This document shows, piece by piece, positions 4,974 to 6,625 of a stretch of 6,625 nucleotides of DNA. The position numbers were made by a program, and so were the translations under genes. The notes below the pieces were generated by a model that was not told where the DNA came from, did no database searches, and saw nothing but the letters and a program-made list of their open reading frames with translations. Source of the stretch: JAJYLM01 sp964547905 (GTDB lineage Bacteria; JAMCPX01); assembly GCA_964547905.1 (NCBI GenBank), contig CAZJPN010000037.1:1-6625 (forward strand), read 5' to 3'. Numbering within the stretch: position 1 is the stretch's first letter; each line of letters opens with the position of its first letter.

Positions 4974-6179
4974 TCACCCTATAATCCCTTCTGGTTTAAC
5001 TTTTAAGTGAGGGTTTATGGCATAGAGACCCTTTCCTTCTATGTCAGTTGCCCATACGGTATCATTCTCAAAGTCGTGCTGATACCACTTCTTTTTTTTG
5101 TCTGCCCTTGGACTCCCGTTTATCTTATTACTCTCGTAGGTTACATGCTGGCCTTTCCCTATCAGGACTAAGTAATCTGGATAGTTATCAGGCACTTTAA
5201 TGTCTTTTAAGGTTGTTGGTTCAAATCCATGAAAGTCGGTAAACACTTTTACACCCTTTTGGAGTTCTTGACTCTTCTCAATTTTATAAGGGTTTGGAAT
5301 AAGTTCACTGACTACCCTTGTCCCTACAGAACACCTTCCATGAGACCAGTGTCCCTTTGGACAACCTATCCGGAATAAATATTTGCCTCTCCTTATCGTA
5401 CGAATAGAATTAGGATCAAATTCAGACATAGGTACAAGCTCCTTATGCTTGTATTTTGCATGAGAGGAATATGGGTTTGCGTAAACTTTATGCTTATGTC
5501 TGAAATATTTTACATACACTATTGTACCCCCTATACCTGCAAGAACTATACCGCTGAGAAGCCATGCAATCCATGAACTTGCCTGATACTTAGCAAGAGA
5601 AGCCGGTAACGGAGGGAGAGGAGTTCCATTCTGTATTGCCTGTTGCCTTGCTTGCATATAGGTGAGATAATCCTTGGAATCAGAATATGTCTTATAAATC
5701 TCATAGCTTATACCAGCCGATACCGTAAGAACCGCTCCGGCTGCAATTATCAACGGAATTAGGCCAAGACCACTTAAAGGTAAAAGCTGTCCGGTTTCCA
5801 TAGCTGTGGATGATGTAGCAGGAACAGCTTGCTGTAATGTTTGACTTGATAGCTGTGCTTGAACATTGTTCTGTAATTCTTGGGTAAGGTTAACCTGTTC
5901 AGCATTGATGTTGCTATACATCGTCTGATCTTTAGTAGTTGCTTGTCCAGCGGCTTGGAGTTGGTCAAGTATTGCCTTACCGGCAGCAATGTTGTTATTT
6001 GCATCTGTAAGCCAGCCTGTTAGATCGGCTACTTTGTTCGATATTGCATTAGCGGCCGATGTTGCCTCTGACTGCCAAAACGGAACTACAACATTCTCAA
6101 TATTGCTTTTTGCAGCTTCATATGAGCTTGTTATGTCGTCTAATATTCCGCTTATTCCTTTGCCAATTATGCTGTCCAT
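4974..6179 (-). CDS. Two-helix membrane protein with Cys/His cluster and C-terminal FHG-type domain
   Basis: The protein has 401 residues and starts at ATG 6179-6177, 5 bases after AAAGAGGT. Residues 1-130 are helical and Ala/Gln/Asn-rich with amphipathic or coiled-coil character and no signal peptide. Membrane helices lie at about 131-155 (LGLIPLIIAAGAVLTVSAG) and 202-223 (WIAWLLSGIVLAGIGGTIV), joined by a polar loop of about 45 residues; a basic His/Lys segment follows (YFRHKHKVYANPYSS). Residues 265-290 hold CPKGHWSHGRC, a C-x3-H-x2-H-x2-C cluster (C273, H277, H280, C283) that could bind zinc or form a disulfide. Residues 312-401 form a separate domain beginning FTDFHGFEP and ending with strands around GKGLYAINPHLKVKPEGIIG. 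From memory, similar FHG domains occur in uncharacterised proteins of uncultured phages and bacteria; this is unverified. The next gene begins one codon after its TGA, in the same frame. A virion membrane or vertex protein is plausible; no enzyme motif is seen. Confidence 0.8.
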   Translation of the reverse strand: MDSIIGKGISGILDDITSSYEAAKSNIENVVVPFWQSEATSAANAISNKVADLTGWLTDANNNIAAGKAILDQLQAAGQATTKDQTMYSNINAEQVNLTQELQNNVQAQLSSQTLQQAVPATSSTAMETGQLLPLSGLGLIPLIIAAGAVLTVSAGISYEIYKTYSDSKDYLTYMQARQQAIQNGTPLPPLPASLAKYQASSWIAWLLSGIVLAGIGGTIVYVKYFRHKHKVYANPYSSHAKYKHKELVPMSEFDPNSIRTIRRGKYLFRIGCPKGHWSHGRCSVGTRVVSELIPNPYKIEKSQELQKGVKVFTDFHGFEPTTLKDIKVPDNYPDYLVLIGKGQHVTYESNKINGSPRADKKKKWYQHDFENDTVWATDIEGKGLYAINPHLKVKPEGIIG

Positions 6180-6212
6180 GATTTACCTCTTTAAAATACA
6201 GTTTCAACTCTT

Positions 6213-6248
6213 CCCTGCCCTGACCCCTTGAGGCCGGGGCTTACGGGG
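6213..6248. other. GC-rich structured gap with alternative hairpins
   Basis: 27 of 36 bases are G or C, in sharp contrast to the surroundings. CCCC at 6224-6227 can pair with GGGG at 6236-6239 (8-base loop). ACCCC (6223-6227) can pair instead with GGGGT (6245-6249), and GCCC (6217-6220) with GGGC (6237-6240). These pairings exclude one another. No T tract follows on either strand, so it is not a standard terminator. An RNA switch, an RNA-processing site or a protein-binding site are all possible. Confidence 0.45.
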
Positions 6249-6251
6249 TTA

Positions 6252-6625
6252 TCATGTTAATCTATAGTACCTGCGTATATCCTGATCGCTTGCTATAGAT
6301 AAACTTTCTTCCATCGCCTGTTTAACCCATTCCGTAAATGTTAATGGGTCATCATCATCCTCGAATGTGTTGATATATTCCCTATACCAATCCCTGAACG
6401 TTGGTTCCATGCCCTCCCTCCACTGTTTCCACGTCCCGACAAAGAATATGCTGCCAAACCGTTCATCATTTACATACAATAATTCCTTTTCTGTTTTTCT
6501 GTCCTTTCTCTGCCAACCAGAAGTTACATGTTCGATCTCACTGGTTGACTTGTTTTGGTATACTATCTTACGTCTCTTTAATAGCTTTATCAGTATCATC
6601 CCCACCGTTGCTACACCTGCCGCTA
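6252..6625 (-). CDS. 5'-truncated hypothetical protein with probable N-terminal membrane helix
   Basis: The frame is open from the window edge (6625) to TGA 6254-6252. A GTG at 6605-6603 could start a 117-residue protein, with AGGTG 8 bases upstream, but the codons before it continue a hydrophobic stretch (AAGVATVGMILIKLL) that ends in KRRK. That looks like the end of a membrane helix with a positive stop-transfer signal, so I think the gene begins outside the window. After the helix come a basic region (WQRKDRKTEK), a segment rich in Trp and Phe (FGSIFFVGTWKQWREGMEPTFRDWY) and an acidic patch (FEDDDDPLTF), ending with a helical, charged tail (DQDIRRYYRLT). There is no Cys and no motif I recognise. 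It is followed by the GC-rich gap, then by the 401-residue membrane protein. Confidence 0.7.
   Translation of the reverse strand, partial: AAGVATVGMILIKLLKRRKIVYQNKSTSEIEHVTSGWQRKDRKTEKELLYVNDERFGSIFFVGTWKQWREGMEPTFRDWYREYINTFEDDDDPLTFTEWVKQAMEESLSIASDQDIRRYYRLT

Noticed and set aside
4974..4976. TGA as a recoded sense codon (alternative genetic code)
   Set aside because: Two other genes end in TGA at sensible places, including an ATGA overlap, Trp is written TGG throughout, and no long frame needs an internal TGA as sense codon.
5774..6231. Minus-strand frame of 76 codons and plus-strand frame of 80 codons over the 401-residue gene
   Set aside because: Both are covered by the N-terminal part of that gene, which has a good SD and a coherent helical sequence; neither shadow has its own signals.
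6213..6249. Hairpin of an IS200/IS605-type element end or TnpB-linked RNA
   Set aside because: The GC-rich stems resemble such ends only loosely; there is no transposase or TnpB frame nearby and no second end in the window.

Overview
The window looks like part of the structural (virion) module of a bacterial virus or provirus. Nine genes, all on the minus strand, are packed head to tail with gaps of 0 to about 72 bases or short overlaps. Almost every start has a clear Shine-Dalgarno (SD) sequence, and two match the classical AAGGAGGTGA almost in full, so the host is a bacterium with SD-led translation. I cannot place the host more closely. The base composition is moderately AT-rich.

Layout in the direction of transcription (high to low coordinates): a 5'-truncated gene with a possible N-terminal membrane helix (6625-6252); a GC-rich structured gap; a 401-residue protein with two membrane helices, a Cys/His cluster and a separate C-terminal domain (6179-4974); a basic, His-rich protein with about three hydrophobic helices (4970-4275), in the same frame one codon after the previous stop; a 249-residue beta-rich protein with the strongest ribosome binding site of the window (4222-3473), followed by a rho-independent terminator; a 293-residue beta-rich protein built from two similar halves (3401-2520); a 112-residue Gly-rich hydrophobic protein (2501-2163); a 556-residue helical, coiled-coil protein (2150-480); a 97-residue single-helix membrane protein (487-194); and the first 65 codons of a further gene that leaves the window at base 1 (197-1).

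Interpretation (inference): the 249-residue protein is the best major capsid protein candidate because of its expression signals and jelly-roll-like strand pattern. The 293-residue protein has an internal duplication consistent with a double-barrel (double jelly-roll) capsid or vertex protein. Three to five neighbouring proteins have membrane helices, and no portal, terminase, HK97-type capsid or tail gene is visible. That combination suggests a tailless, possibly membrane-containing icosahedral virus, comparable in plan to FLiP-like, PRD1-like or P23-77-like viruses, but I recognise no exact relative. Replication, packaging, lysis and integration genes are not in this window, so virus type and life style stay open. 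No tRNA, rRNA, CRISPR array, IS element or attachment site is visible, and no stretch over 300 bases lacks a gene.
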